Shown: positions 11,346 to 21,732 of the stretch, piece after piece | Layout: each line of letters opens with the position of its first letter | Numbering within the stretch: the first letter of the stretch is position 1 | Assembly (NCBI GenBank): GCA_037127255.1 | Contig: JBANSL010000004.1 | Span: 18,049,967 to 18,113,966, forward strand | DNA: 64,000 nucleotides | From: Persicaria tinctoria | Taxonomy: Eukaryota; Streptophyta; Magnoliopsida; Caryophyllales; Polygonaceae | Reading direction: 5' to 3' | Position numbers and translations under genes: made by a program | Notes under the pieces: generated by a model | Database searches by the model: none | What the model saw: the letters and a program-made list of their open reading frames with translations, nothing else | What the model was told of the DNA's origin: nothing

Positions 11346-11357
11346 TGGTATCAGAGC
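11346..11357 (+). promoter_or_regulatory. Primer-binding site, initiator tRNA-Met type
   Basis: TGGTATCAGAGC two bases after the 5' LTR is the standard Ty1/copia primer site, complementary to the 3' end of initiator tRNA-Met. Confidence 0.92.
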
Positions 11358-11401
11358 TTTACTCACTGTTTTTGATCTAACAATCTTGTGAGTTTTCGAT
11401 C

Positions 11402-13171
11402 ATGTCTGGTGAAGCAAGCGGAGGATTTGCACAGGGAAGGTCCACAAGCAGACCGCCACTCTTTGTAGGAAACAACTTTGTCCACTGGAGATCTTTGATG
11501 AAGATGTTCATCATTGACCAAGATCTAGAGCTTTGGAACATTATAGAGAATGGTCCGAAGATTCCAGAGAAGGAAGGACCAAACGATACCAAAGTGGCAA
11601 AGAAGGAGTCTGATTACAACCAAGCAGATCTTGAAACCATCTCCAAAAACTACAGGGCTATCAACTTACTTTATTGTGGTCTTAGCACTGATGAGTTTAA
11701 CCGTATTTCCTCTTGTAGGTCAGCTAAAGAGATTTGGGACAAGTTGGTCGTCACCTATGAAGGAACGAGCCAAGTAAAAGACACCAAGATCAGCATCTTC
11801 CTTCGAAAGTATGAGCTCTTCAAGATGAAATCCGACGAGTCAATCAAAGCCATGTTCACACGATTCACAAAAATCACCAACAACCTTGACTCTCTCGGCA
11901 AGAGCTTTACCAACGTTGAGAAAGTAAGGAAGATATTGAGGTGCCTTCCAAAGGAGAAATGGGGTCCAAAAGTAACAGCTATAGAGGAAGCCCAGGACCT
12001 CACCACTTTACCCCTTGATGACCTTCTTGGAAAGCTGATCACGCATGAGATGATCCTTAATGAAGACGATGGAGAACTTCCAGCTAGCACCAAGAACTTG
12101 GCACTCAAGTCTAAGAAGGATGAGTCCAAGGATGGATCTGATTCTGAAGATGAGGATGATCCTTTTGCTCTTATCACAAGAGGCCTTGCTCGAATTCTCA
12201 AAATGAAGAAGCAATTCAACAACAAGGATGGATCAGAGTCTTCAAAATTTCGAGGTAAGCCTCAATACAACAAATATGAAAAGAAGACTAAACCATTGTC
12301 TTGTTTTGAATGTGGTGAAACAGATCATCTTGTGAAGGACTGCCCTCAAAAGACTAAGAGCCAGCCCAAGAAAAGTGATAAATGGAAGAAGAAAGCTATG
12401 GTGGCTACTTGGAGTGATTCCGACTCTGACTTCGACGATGAGAAGGCCAACATCTGTCTTATTGCATCAGAAAATGAATCCCACGATGAAAAGCTTGAAG
12501 CTACTGTAAGAGAACTAATGGAAAGTCCAAAAGAGGTATTATCGGAATTCCTTTCAAATATGATTGCCAATGAAGAGAAGCTTATTGCCCAAACTAACAT
12601 TCTTATTAAGAGAACTGTGGATCAGGAGAAAACTATTGAGGATCTGTCTATGAGGGTCAAAGGCCTTGAAGCTTCTTATTCAGGCCTTGACATTAAAGTC
12701 AAGACGCTTGACTCGGAGAAATCTGAACTCAAGCAAGATCTCTCCTCTCTAAGAAATGTGCATCATGACTTAGAGAACGAGAAGATTTCCCTGAATAATA
12801 AGATTCTAGACCAACAGACAGCCCTCATAAGTTTTACCAAGTCCAAAGGCACTCTCGATAAGATGTTGGGTGAGCAACAAAGCTCTCTAAACAAAAGTGG
12901 TATTGGTTACAATCCAAAGTTTTTAAAGAAGCAACACATTACCACTTTTGTAAAGGCTAAAGGAAGCAGAACCTCTCCTATATGTCACCACTGTGCTAGA
13001 AAGGGACATGTAAAAGAGACCTGCCCCTATAGAAGAAAGGATCCTTATATTATTCGCAATACATTTCCTGTTCATTTGAGAAAAGAACGGATAACAAAAG
13101 TTTGGGTCCCAAAAGGCACTATTTTACCAAATATGGTTTATCCCAACAATGGATCCAAATTTGCTTATTGA
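11402..13171 (+). CDS. gag: Sirevirus gag polyprotein
   Basis: 589 codons, uninterrupted, starting at the first ATG after the primer site. The N-terminal part (about residues 18-60, FVGNNFVHWRSLM) and residues 110-215 (IWDKLVVTYEGT onward) match copia-type Gag (DUF4219/UBN2). A CX2CX4HX4C zinc knuckle is at about residue 300 (CFECGETDHLVKDC) and a second at about 526 (CHHCARKGHVKETC). A predicted coiled coil fills roughly 390-495, as in long Sirevirus Gags. Gag forms the particle and binds element RNA in the cytoplasm. It ends at a stop at 13169; protease follows in a different frame, so Gag and Pol are not one open frame here. Confidence 0.9.
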   Translation: MSGEASGGFAQGRSTSRPPLFVGNNFVHWRSLMKMFIIDQDLELWNIIENGPKIPEKEGPNDTKVAKKESDYNQADLETISKNYRAINLLYCGLSTDEFNRISSCRSAKEIWDKLVVTYEGTSQVKDTKISIFLRKYELFKMKSDESIKAMFTRFTKITNNLDSLGKSFTNVEKVRKILRCLPKEKWGPKVTAIEEAQDLTTLPLDDLLGKLITHEMILNEDDGELPASTKNLALKSKKDESKDGSDSEDEDDPFALITRGLARILKMKKQFNNKDGSESSKFRGKPQYNKYEKKTKPLSCFECGETDHLVKDCPQKTKSQPKKSDKWKKKAMVATWSDSDSDFDDEKANICLIASENESHDEKLEATVRELMESPKEVLSEFLSNMIANEEKLIAQTNILIKRTVDQEKTIEDLSMRVKGLEASYSGLDIKVKTLDSEKSELKQDLSSLRNVHHDLENEKISLNNKILDQQTALISFTKSKGTLDKMLGEQQSSLNKSGIGYNPKFLKKQHITTFVKAKGSRTSPICHHCARKGHVKETCPYRRKDPYIIRNTFPVHLRKERITKVWVPKGTILPNMVYPNNGSKFAY

Positions 13172-13185
13172 TCTAGCCACAAAGG

Positions 13186-15354
13186 TTGATGTTTGTTTTG
13201 CAGGAGATCACCAAGGTGAAAGAACACAAATGGATTATTGATAGTGGTTGCTCGAGGCATATGAGTGGGAAGAGTTCTCTCTTTCATGATCTAAAGGAGC
13301 AATCCACGGGAACAATCACTCTTGGTGACAAAGGGAAATGCGACATTGTTGGTATTGGTAGTGTTGGAAGTGATTCCAGCCATAGTATTTAAAATGTCTA
13401 TCTTGTTAATGGTTTAAAGTATAATTTGCTTAGCGTTTCTCAATTATGTGATAGTGGTAACAATGTCAGATTTAACAAGAAAAGATGTATAGTGTGCAGA
13501 GATGATACAGGTGAAGTTATTCTGACTGCATACCGTTACAACAACATATACGCTGTAAATGCTGATCAAGTGGCACAAGGAAGCTTAACCTGTTTAAAGG
13601 CCTTGACGGACGATCCAAAGCTTTGGCACAGGAGACTCGGTCATGTGAGTCCACATACACTACAGAAGCTTGTGTCCAAAGGACTTGTAAGAGGGCTACC
13701 TGAGATGGACTTCAAAGGTATTGACATGTGCAATGCTTGCACACGAGGTAAACAAACACGTAGCTCATTCAAACCCAAAAAGGTTGTAAGTTCTTCTAGA
13801 CCCCTTGAACTTTTACATATGGATTTATGTGGTCCTATGCGAGTCAAATCTCCCAATGGTAAAAAGTACATGCTAGTTGTTGTCGATGATTTTTCAAGAT
13901 ATACTTGGGTTGCTTTTTTGAAAGAAAAATCAGAGGCCTTATTTGAGTTTTCAAAACTTTGTAAGGAGTTGCAAACTTTAAGAAATGAGCCCATAGTGTC
14001 TATTCGGAGTGATCATTGTAGGGAGTTTGATCAACTTCAATTTGATTTGTTTTGTGCTAAATATGGCATCTCCCATAACTTTTCTGCTCCTAGGACACCT
14101 CAACAAAACGGGGTTGTGGAACGCAAGAACCGCACCTTAGAAGATATGGCCAGGACTATGCTTTTAGAAAATGCATTACCTAAAACCTATTGGGCTGAAG
14201 CTGTTAACACAGCTAACTGCATTTTAAATCGTTGTCTTATTCGTTCCATCTTAAAGAAAACTCCTTATGAACTTTTCAAAGGCCGCAAACCACTTATATC
14301 TTATTTTAAACCCTTTGGTTGTACTTGTTTTGTTCATAACAATGGAAAAGATAACCTTGGGAAATTTGATGCGCGTAGTGATGAAGGTATATTTCTTGGC
14401 TATTCCACGAGTAGCAAAGCTTATAGAATCTTCAATAAAAGGACCCAGGTAGTTGAAGAAAGTATACATGTTATTTTTGATGAATGCAATGATGGTGCTT
14501 TGAGTGAAAGTGTTGCAGATATAGATCTTAATATCCATGAAGAGAACGAGGAAGGTGATGTTACCAAGAACACAGAGAAGAAGAACATGCAGGAACCGAT
14601 TCTTAACACTGAAGAATTGGCCCAAGGTGTTGAAGATGCGTCCAAAGCCCTTGGTGTCCAATCCAACAGTGTTGAGACGTCTGAAACTGCTGTATCAGAA
14701 CCTAACAGGACAACAGAGTCAGATGTACCACAAATCAATCCTGATGATGTGACGAATCAAGGAGCTGAGACTAGCAAAAGGAAATTCAAATACTCCTCAT
14801 CACACTCATTAAAGGATATCATTTCTGACCCTACTTCTAGTGTTCAAACTCGTTCTAAACTTAAAGATCTTTGTGCTTTTAACGCGTTTGTTTCTCTTAT
14901 TGAGCCAAAGAAGGTAAATGAGGCACTTCAGGAGCCAGACTGGATTATAGCTATGCAAAGTGAACTCAATGAATTTGAGAGGAACAAAGTCTGGACTTTG
15001 AAGCCTAGACCAAAGCATCAATCAATTATTGGCACTCGATGGGTGTTTCGAAACAAGCTAGATGAGAATGGCAAGATTGTGAGGAACAAGGCACAGCTTT
15101 TTGCTCAAGGCTACAATCAAGAGGAAGGTATTGACTACGAGGAGACCTTTGCTCCCGTGGCCAGGCTTGAAGCCATTCGCATTTTATTAGCATTTGCATC
15201 CTTTATGAGCATAAAGTTATATCAAATGGATGTCAAGTGTGCTTTTCTTAATGGTTTCTTAGAAGAAGAAGTTTATGTGGCTCAACCCCCAGGTTTTGAA
15301 AGTTCAGAATTTCCCAATCATGTTTATAACTTGACAAGGCGCTTTATGGTTTGA
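13186..15354 (+). pseudogene. pol: Sirevirus pol part 1: protease, integrase, first half of reverse transcriptase
   Basis: Frame +1. Protease active-site motif WIIDSGCSRHMSG is at about 13231-13270. A stop at 13390-13392 breaks the frame shortly after. Integrase follows: HRRLGHVSP with downstream CNACTRGKQ is the HHCC zinc finger, and HMDLCGPM, SIRSDHCREFD and QNGVVERKNRTLEDMA are the catalytic-core D, D and E regions. The RT fingers start near 14930, and QMDVKCAFLNGF is visible near 15225. The frame ends at 15354 because one base has been lost in an A-run near 15333; the rest of RT is in frame +3. Confidence 0.85.
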
Positions 15355-16435
15355 AACAAGCCCCAAGAGCTTGGTACGAGCGCTTGTCAAAATATCTTTT
15401 AGAAAATGATTTTAAAATGGGGTTGATCGACAAGACTCTTTTTATCAAGACCAAAGGAAAGGACATTTTGGTTATTCAAATTTATGTTGATGATATATTA
15501 TTTGGTGCTACTAACACATCTTTGTGCAAGGAATTTTCTGACATCATGTGTAGTGAATTTGAGATGAGCTTAATGGGTGAACTAAACTTCTTCTTGGGGT
15601 TACAAGTTCATCAATCCAAGAAAGGGATCTTCGTCAACCAAAGCAAGTACACTAAGGATCTCTTGAAAAAGTTCAAGATGGATCAATCCAAAGCAGCCAA
15701 GACTCCCATGAGCTCAACATTGTCTCTAGATCAAGACAAGACTGGAACTAGTGTCAATCAAAAGGAGTATCGAGGAATGATTGGATCTTTATTATATCTC
15801 ACGGCTAGTAGACCTGACATTATGTTTAGTGTTTGCATGTGTGCTAGGTTTCAAGCTGATCCCAAAGAATCTCACCTCGTGGCTGTGAAGAGGATCTTTC
15901 GATATCTCAATGGCACTAAGGAACTTGGACTATGGTACCCAAAGCAAAAGGATTTCACTTTAATTGGATATTCTGATGCAGATTTTGCAGGCTACAAGGT
16001 GGATAGAAAGAGCACATCAGGATGTTGCCAATTCTTAGGAGCATCCTTGATCAGCTGGCACTCAAAGAAGCAAAATTCAGTCGCTCTATCCACTGCAGAA
16101 GCCGAATACATTGCAGCTGGAGCTTGTTGTTCCCAAATCCTTTGGATAGCTCAACAAATGCGAGATCTTGGCATCAACCTCAAGGGTATCCCAATTAAGT
16201 GTGACAATACAAGTGCCATATCCATCACTAAGAATCCTGTTTAACATTCAAGGACCAAGCATATTGATGTAAGACATCATTTCATTAGAGATCATGTTGA
16301 AAAAGGTGATGTGTCCATATCTTTTATTTCTACTGATTATCAATGGGCTGACATTTTTACTAAGCCTTTGGCAGAAGACAGGTTCACCTTCATTAGACGA
16401 GAGATTGGGATGCTTGACAAGGATGCACTTTCGTA
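15340..16435 (+). pseudogene. pol: Sirevirus pol part 2: rest of reverse transcriptase and RNase H
   Basis: Frame +3 resumes at [15 protein letters not shown] just after the frameshift. IYVDDILFG at about 15480 holds the catalytic YVDD. RNase H follows, with GYSDADFAGYKVDRKSTSG, the WHSKKQ block and STAEAEYIAA. A single stop (TAA, 16242-16244) interrupts the RNase H C-terminus, after which homology continues (RTKHIDVRHHFIRDHV) to the natural end at 16435. With the stop at 13390 and the frameshift near 15333, this copy cannot make an active Pol. Confidence 0.85.
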
Positions 16436-16905
16436 GGGGGAGCTTTCCCTTTACGAAAGATATACTCCACTCAGTGTCAAGACCTTTGAGAGTTATGTCA
16501 AGGTCTGCCAACTGAACAGTGGAGAACATATATCGGATCATATATTTTTTGTTAATATCTTTTTAGATATTTAATCAATTATATTTGTTTTAATCGGATT
16601 TCAAAAATTGCCTATTTTCATGGTTTCCTTAACCATTAAGATATTTTATTTTTGGAACTAAATTGGTTTGTGTTTAGTCCGATTTTTATGGTAATTTGAA
16701 TTCAAATTTGAATTTGAAAATCCTTCAACTTGGCAAGGTAATGATTTCTTTCCTTGGAACCCTAAACCCATCCCATCAATCCGTCACCCTCTCTCTCTAC
16801 TTAAACCAAATCTGTACCCGACTACAACCCACACTCAGATTTTATCCAAACCCTTTCCACTTCTTCATCTTCAACCTCTTAAAGAAACCCTAACCAACTA
16901 CCTCC
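16434..16905 (+). other. Spacer between pol and third ORF, with internal purine tract
   Basis: A GTAGGGGGAGC tract overlaps the pol stop (16434-16443). The same tract follows pol in the minus-strand Sirevirus at about 61440-61451. The remainder is A+T-rich leader before the third ORF and contains no domain I recognise. Confidence 0.5.
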
Positions 16906-18621
16906 ATGGCACCCAAAACCAAGAAAGCCGTCACTCCCAAAAGACTTGGCGCCACCCCCAAGGGACGCCAGGCCACTGCTACTTCTCCCACACCCGAACC
17001 TCCTACTCAAGCCATCATCCCAGCAGTTGTCCAGAGCACCGTCAAGTCGAGCTCAGCCACGGCTCCCAAAGGCTCTCAGAAACGTGCTGCTAAGAAACCC
17101 TTGAGTGCTAAACAAAAGGGGAAGAGAAAGATCCTGGCTGAGGAAGAGGATGAGGAAGAAGAGGAAGACGACCTTGATGCTGCCCTGGAAAGAGATGCTG
17201 CCAGGGAAGCCGAGGAGGAGGCCTTGAGACAGAAAAAGGCCGATGAGGAGGCCGAGCTTGCTAAGAGACTGGTCGAGGAGGAAGATGAGCGAATTCGGAA
17301 GGAAGCCGAAGTCAAAGAGGTTCTATCTGAGGTGGAGCCTGAGGAAGAAGAAGAGGAAGAGGAAGAGCACGAGGATTCTGAAGGGGATGAGGAACCAGAA
17401 GGTGACGAAGCGGGGTCCGGTGAGGACTCGGGGTCTGAGGAAGAGGAGGAAGAAACTCCCTCTCCTTCTCCTCCTCCTCCCTCGTCTCCGAAGAAGCGGA
17501 AAGCCCCTGCTCCCGTCAAGCCTCCCTCCCCTAAGCGTACCAGGAAGGGCCCTGTCAAGAGTCTTGTAGCGCCTGCCAAGAAAGCTGCTCCAACTGTTGC
17601 ACGCAGGAAGAACGCTGAACCCCCGGCCTATATCCAGGTAAATCAGTCCTTGCCCTCCTCTTGGTTTTTAGATGCTGAGACTGCTGGTAAGTGGGTAGAC
17701 GAGTTTCGTACTCGTAAGCTTAGCTGTTCAGATTTTTTAGATATCGAGTTCTTTGAAGCTTTGAAGTTACCTTGCATTGAGCTCCTCAAAAAATCCCCTG
17801 CCTGGAACCTTATTAATCTTGAGACTGTTTACTACCCCGAGCTTACCCGACTTTTCTACATAAACCTAAAAGCCAAAAGTGATCCTGATGGTTGGTCTTT
17901 GGAGTCTGTCGTCAAAGGGGTTAGAATATCTCTCAACTCCAATGACTTTGCAGACTCTCTAGGCTTACCTACCCCTGTTCCACCTGCTCAAGTAAACCCC
18001 TCAAAAGAAAACTGCATCATCCTAGCCCGAGCCAAATATCTCCTACCCGAAGCGTCCAACAGCACATCAAAACAACTCACCCACTCATCCCTAACCCTTG
18101 AGGCAAAAATTATCTTTAACATCATTGTTAGATGCCTCTTACCCCGTCTCAACTCTGGCTCACTCCTAACCGACAATGCCATGGTCCTGCTCTACCGCAT
18201 TCTAAATGGCCTTGATCCTGATCTGGCCAACACTATCCTTGGAACCATGGCCCATGCCAGAAAAGCTCGAAAAGGCTCTCCCCTCCCCTTTGCTACCCTT
18301 TTGACCCCTATCTTCAAAGCTTCTGGAATTGATGTCAAAAATGAAGAACAGCTGCGTCATACGGGTATGTTCGACTCTAAAGGCCTTGAAAAGATTGGCA
18401 TCACTCGGTCTCCCCAAGGGACCTTGAGTCTTGCCACTCCTTCAAAAGCCTTTCCCACTGCTCCAGCTTTCGATGAACGCATGGACAACCTAGAGTTGGG
18501 CTTGGAGGAAGTTAGCCTGGATATTAAGGAGCTGCAGACGGAGGTGATGACGAAGATGAGCGGGATTTCAACGCTGCTGGAAGGACTGTGGACGAGGCTC
18601 ACTGATGATGCTCTGGATTGA
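16906..18621 (+). CDS. Sirevirus third ORF ('env-like'), intact
   Basis: 571 codons, uninterrupted, starting MAPKTKKAVTPKRLG. Residues 1-75 are basic and Ala/Pro/Ser-rich. Residues 80-185 are a highly acidic, Glu-rich, probably coiled-coil region. PKKRKAPAP and SPKRTRKGP at about 195-215 look like nuclear localisation signals. Residues 235-420 form a globular part (SWFLDAETAGKW, PELTRLFYINLKAK, FADSLGLP) resembling the plant-transposon protein domain found in Sirevirus third ORFs. A short coiled coil ends the protein (DERMDNLELGLEEVSLDIKE). I see neither signal peptide nor convincing membrane segment, so 'envelope' is a positional label only. It is the best-preserved ORF after gag; function unknown. 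Confidence 0.75.
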   Translation: MAPKTKKAVTPKRLGATPKGRQATATSPTPEPPTQAIIPAVVQSTVKSSSATAPKGSQKRAAKKPLSAKQKGKRKILAEEEDEEEEEDDLDAALERDAAREAEEEALRQKKADEEAELAKRLVEEEDERIRKEAEVKEVLSEVEPEEEEEEEEEHEDSEGDEEPEGDEAGSGEDSGSEEEEEETPSPSPPPPSSPKKRKAPAPVKPPSPKRTRKGPVKSLVAPAKKAAPTVARRKNAEPPAYIQVNQSLPSSWFLDAETAGKWVDEFRTRKLSCSDFLDIEFFEALKLPCIELLKKSPAWNLINLETVYYPELTRLFYINLKAKSDPDGWSLESVVKGVRISLNSNDFADSLGLPTPVPPAQVNPSKENCIILARAKYLLPEASNSTSKQLTHSSLTLEAKIIFNIIVRCLLPRLNSGSLLTDNAMVLLYRILNGLDPDLANTILGTMAHARKARKGSPLPFATLLTPIFKASGIDVKNEEQLRHTGMFDSKGLEKIGITRSPQGTLSLATPSKAFPTAPAFDERMDNLELGLEEVSLDIKELQTEVMTKMSGISTLLEGLWTRLTDDALD

Positions 18622-18737
18622 CCAAGCCTAAACCTTAACCCAACCTATCCCACCCTGAACCTTATTACTTTGCTGGTTTTTGGAAACATTTTCAAAACTT
18701 TTGGTGACTGTTTTACCTCCGCCCTTTGTTGAAAGAC

Positions 18738-18816
18738 AAAAAGGGGGAGATGATCGTTAGACCTTGAAAACCTCTGGTTAAAGGTCTTGGAAGACCTTGA
18801 CCTTGCTTTTTCTTTC
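18738..18816 (+). other. Purine tract and truncated 3' internal end of the Sirevirus
   Basis: An AAAAAGGGGGAGATGAT tract at 18738-18754 looks like one of the multiple purine tracts of Sireviruses. The motif GGTCTTGGAAGACCTTG at 18783-18800 also occurs in the related minus-strand element, where it lies about 160 bp before the LTR. Here the internal sequence stops at 18816 and host flank begins, so the final tract next to the LTR is missing. Confidence 0.6.
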
Positions 18817-19099
18817 TGGTTTTCGGTTCGAGCCTCGGTCCATCCTTCTAAAAATTTTGGGACGTCGGTTCCAGTCCGAACCGTTTTTGTCGGTTTGGGC
18901 CATTTGCGCAACCCTACTACTCGTTACCAAATCTTGGTGCCGTTATCGGGGAGAATTTTTAGTGTTTGTGTTCTTTTGTTGATTTTCTTGGGTTTGGACT
19001 ACTCTGCATGGTCCAGACCCGTGCTACTAATTCATCTCCTTTGCTTTTTGATTTAGAAGTTGAAAGATTTTTATCCAGGTTGAGAAGAAGACTAGAATT
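18817..19099 (+). repeat. Duplicated left flank (hAT tail, Athila PBS, gag start) before the 3' LTR
   Basis: This 283-bp stretch repeats 10051-10333 with about two substitutions and no indel. It contains the hAT end (to 18916), the Athila primer site (18935-18952), the gag start (19008) and the GAATT word (19095-19099). In a normal insertion, element DNA, not flank, should stand here. Confidence 0.9.
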
Positions 19100-20109
19100 T
19101 GATAACTCCCTCCCTTGATGAAAATCGGAAAAGATGTTCCAAAGGCTTTGACAGGATATTTGTGTCAAAGGCCTTGGAGCGTTAACAGTTGATGAAATAC
19201 AAAACCTATCTTATTATTCGTATATTATTTTATCTTATTATATACTTCCATTATATTATATATATATGAATAACTAACCATTTCAGGAAGTATAAATCAG
19301 ATTACATCCTTCCTTTTACTTGTTGAGAAGATCGGTTCAAAAATAGATCATGGCTTCGAAGTGTCCTTAAATAGAAGATCCAAGATCAACCTGATTGGAA
19401 AGAGCCGTTGGAGATCTGGTGATGAAGATCCTCACGCTCCATGCTATCTTCATGCTATTATATAAAGGAAAGGAAGGAGAAGACAGAAGTACAAGTGCTA
19501 CACACGAGCTTCAATTCATTCAAGCGATCTGTCTTCCAAGTGTCTCTCTGCAAAGCGCTCAAATAGTTTGTTGTTTATTTCAAAGCCTTTGAGAGTCACT
19601 GTGAGCTTATAGGATATATTTATTACAAGTGTTACTCGAGAGTTTATAACTCAGGAAGTTGCACTAGGCTATTGATTTGCGAGAGTTAGAGGATTGTACT
19701 AGATAGCTGAGAGAGGTGGGGCTCTTCTAGATTGGTCTAGGACTCCAAGGGAACGTGAGTTGACTAGATTGCAATTGTATATGAGAGAGGCTTCTCGGTG
19801 AGCTATTAGGATCCTAAGCTAAGCATTCAATAAAGCCTTTGAATCCTAGGGTTGTGGAAGAACCCTAGGCGGGGAGGTAGGCCAGTTGTGCTGAACCTCG
19901 TAAACAATTACTCGTGTCCTTTACTTATTTGCTTTACCTGATTTCCGCACTTGGTTCGATTGTCTAACTTTGTGATTCAGGTTTAATCTCAAGAGTTTTG
20001 ATTCAAGCTTCAAAAGTCTTGAGACTTTCTGCGAAAACCGGGCATACTCTATTCAACCCCCCTTCTAGAGTATTTCTTATTACATTGTTTTTACATTATC
20101 GAACCTTCA
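19100..20109 (+). repeat. Sirevirus 3' LTR
   Basis: 1010 bp, about five substitutions from the 5' LTR (for example around 19112, 19864, 19877, 19940 and 20100). It ends GAACCTTCA and is followed by GAATT, the right target duplication. Confidence 0.9.
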
Positions 20110-20790
20110 GAATTCAAACAAGAAGAAGAGATGAATGTCAACAATATTCCTCCCAATGGAGGAAATGGGGAAATTTTAGTACCGCCAAGAAGGACCCTGA
20201 GAAGTCTAAAGGAGTCCAATCTCAATTCGCAACCACTTGCAATCAGGCTCCCTCCTTTCCCTGAGGGGTCAAGATTTGTGTACAAGTCAAATTGGTCAAA
20301 TGTTTTGCCAAGTTTTCATGGAAAGACTGGAGAGAAGCCTAACAAATATCTCATAGAGTTTCCTAGTGTCTGCGATAGACTGAGACCTCAAGACCTGACT
20401 GATGATCAACTGATGCTAAGAGTGTGTCCTTTTACTCTAAAGGATGCATCAAGCGATTGGCTCTATTACTTACCTGCAGAGAGCATTACTACTTGGGTAG
20501 GATTGAAGAAAGCTTTCATCTAGAAATACTTTCCTCCCACTCTCCTCAGCAAAATCAAGAATGAATTATCAAGTATAGAGCAATCTTCTACAAAGAGCCT
20601 TTATGAGTATGTTGAGAGATTCAAGAAGCTCAAAGGAAATTTCCCCCAACATGACATATCAGAGGATGATCTAGTCCTCTATCTCTATAAGGGCTTGCTT
20701 GATCGTGAGCGCAGTGCCATCGATACTACAAGTGGGGGAGATGTCTTAGACAAGACACTTGAGGAGTCAATGCAAAATTTTGAGGATTCG
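20110..20790 (+). pseudogene. gag: Athila-type gag, 3' continuation
   Basis: GAATTC at 20110 continues the codon phase of 10242-10328. Recognisable Athila Gag text follows: RLPPFPEGSRFVYKSNW, LPSFHGKTGEKPNKYLIEF, LRVCPFTLKDASSDWLYYL, and after a stop at 20521-20523 (TAG) KYFPPTLLSKIKNELSS, SLYEYVERFKKLKGNFPQH, YLYKGLLDRERSAIDTTSGG. The frame ends in homology at about 20790, where unrelated sequence begins. Protease, RT and integrase of this element are absent from the window. Confidence 0.8.
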
Positions 20791-20799
20791 GGTCGACAA

Positions 20800-21335
20800 A
20801 CACTGACCCTTGACCCGACGGGTCTGATCTGTGGCCAAGCCTTGTACATGCGCATAAGCGCTAGTGGCCCAACATATAAGCACAGTGAGATTTCATCTTA
20901 TAACCAATTGACAATAGGAGGAATAACCCACTGATTTATATAATAGACTTTTCAATTCATAGTACCCCACTAACAATAGAACTCGTAACTAGGAGTTGTG
21001 TGCACGAGCGCACATGTGCGACTCTTTTGGTCTTTTCACACCTTAATATGATATCACATGCGGGTTTGACTAGTTTCAGTCTAGGCTTTAGATTAGTGGG
21101 GTTGCTAGCCTTGGCGACATGTTAGTGACTTTAGTTCTGATTTGAGCGCATGTTGACAAGTGAAACTTGGCCAAGCCGTTGCACTTGCCAGAATGTCTTA
21201 GAATGTGGTTGTCCCACATCGAAAAATATTGAGATATTTTGAACAACATATACACTTAGTGGTTACTCCTCTCATTGTAATTGGTTTTGAGATGAAATCA
21301 CATTGGCCCACGTACAGGATTGTTTGTTTGCCTTG
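20800..21335. repeat. Foldback unit with ~75-bp imperfect inverted repeats
   Basis: The left arm (about 20866-20955, ...GAGATTTCATCTTATAACC...) is the reverse complement of the right arm (about 21215-21316, ...GGTTTTGAGATGAAATCAC...) with gaps. Outer edges carry GTGGCCCA and TGGCCCAC. Between them is non-coding DNA including a 'gtcccacatcg' word. This is a MITE or foldback-type element whose superfamily I cannot assign; no target duplication is clear. Confidence 0.5.
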
Positions 21336-21732
21336 TCTCTAATGATTTTCTCAAGTATTTTAAATCAATTACCTTTTAATAAAATAATGGGGCAGATTTT
21401 TTTGGTTTGCCATGGAATATCAAGCGACAAATCGTCAAACAACTCATCCAAACCATTAAAGATTTAAGCACCCACATTCTTATAAATTTACCCAAATCAT
21501 TGAAGGTTTGAGACTCATGAGGCACAAGACTACAAGAGGCACATCTACATTATCACAAGCCACTAGAATAAGAGGTGGTTTGTATGACAGGGTTAATTAT
21601 CTCTATCAATATGAAATAATAATATGTAATCGAACTGCCTATAATTATGGCCTTTTGGGGTCATCTTGTTCCGGTTTAATAATGTCCATATATTAAACTG
21701 AAAATATGCAATCGAAATGCCTACAATTATGG
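21336..21732. other. Non-coding spacer
   Basis: A+T-rich, no recognisable gene. The words 'cctataattatggccttttggggtcatcttgtt' (21641-21670) recur in altered form at 21719-21742 and 22110-22135, so the next fragment sits inside a small local duplication. Confidence 0.4.

Larger units (their letters stand above)
10334..20109 (+). mobile_element. Sirevirus-type Ty1/copia retrotransposon with env-like third ORF
   Basis: A 9.8-kb element in the order 5' LTR, tRNA-iMet primer site, gag, protease, integrase, reverse transcriptase, RNase H, third ORF, purine tract, 3' LTR. That order, the long gag with coiled coil and two zinc knuckles, and an ORF downstream of pol are marks of Sirevirus-lineage copia elements. 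The LTRs differ at about five positions in 1010, with no indel, so the insertion is recent. Pol carries two stops and one frameshift, so the copy is not autonomous. Oddly, 283 bp of left host flank are repeated between the internal region and the 3' LTR (18817-19099). Confidence 0.88.

Noticed and set aside
17076..17579. Serine-rich minus-strand ORF of 167 codons
   Set aside because: It is the antisense shadow of the Glu-rich tract in the Sirevirus third ORF.
16906..18621. A viral envelope gene
   Set aside because: No signal peptide, membrane span or cleavage-like features visible; the name applies by position only.
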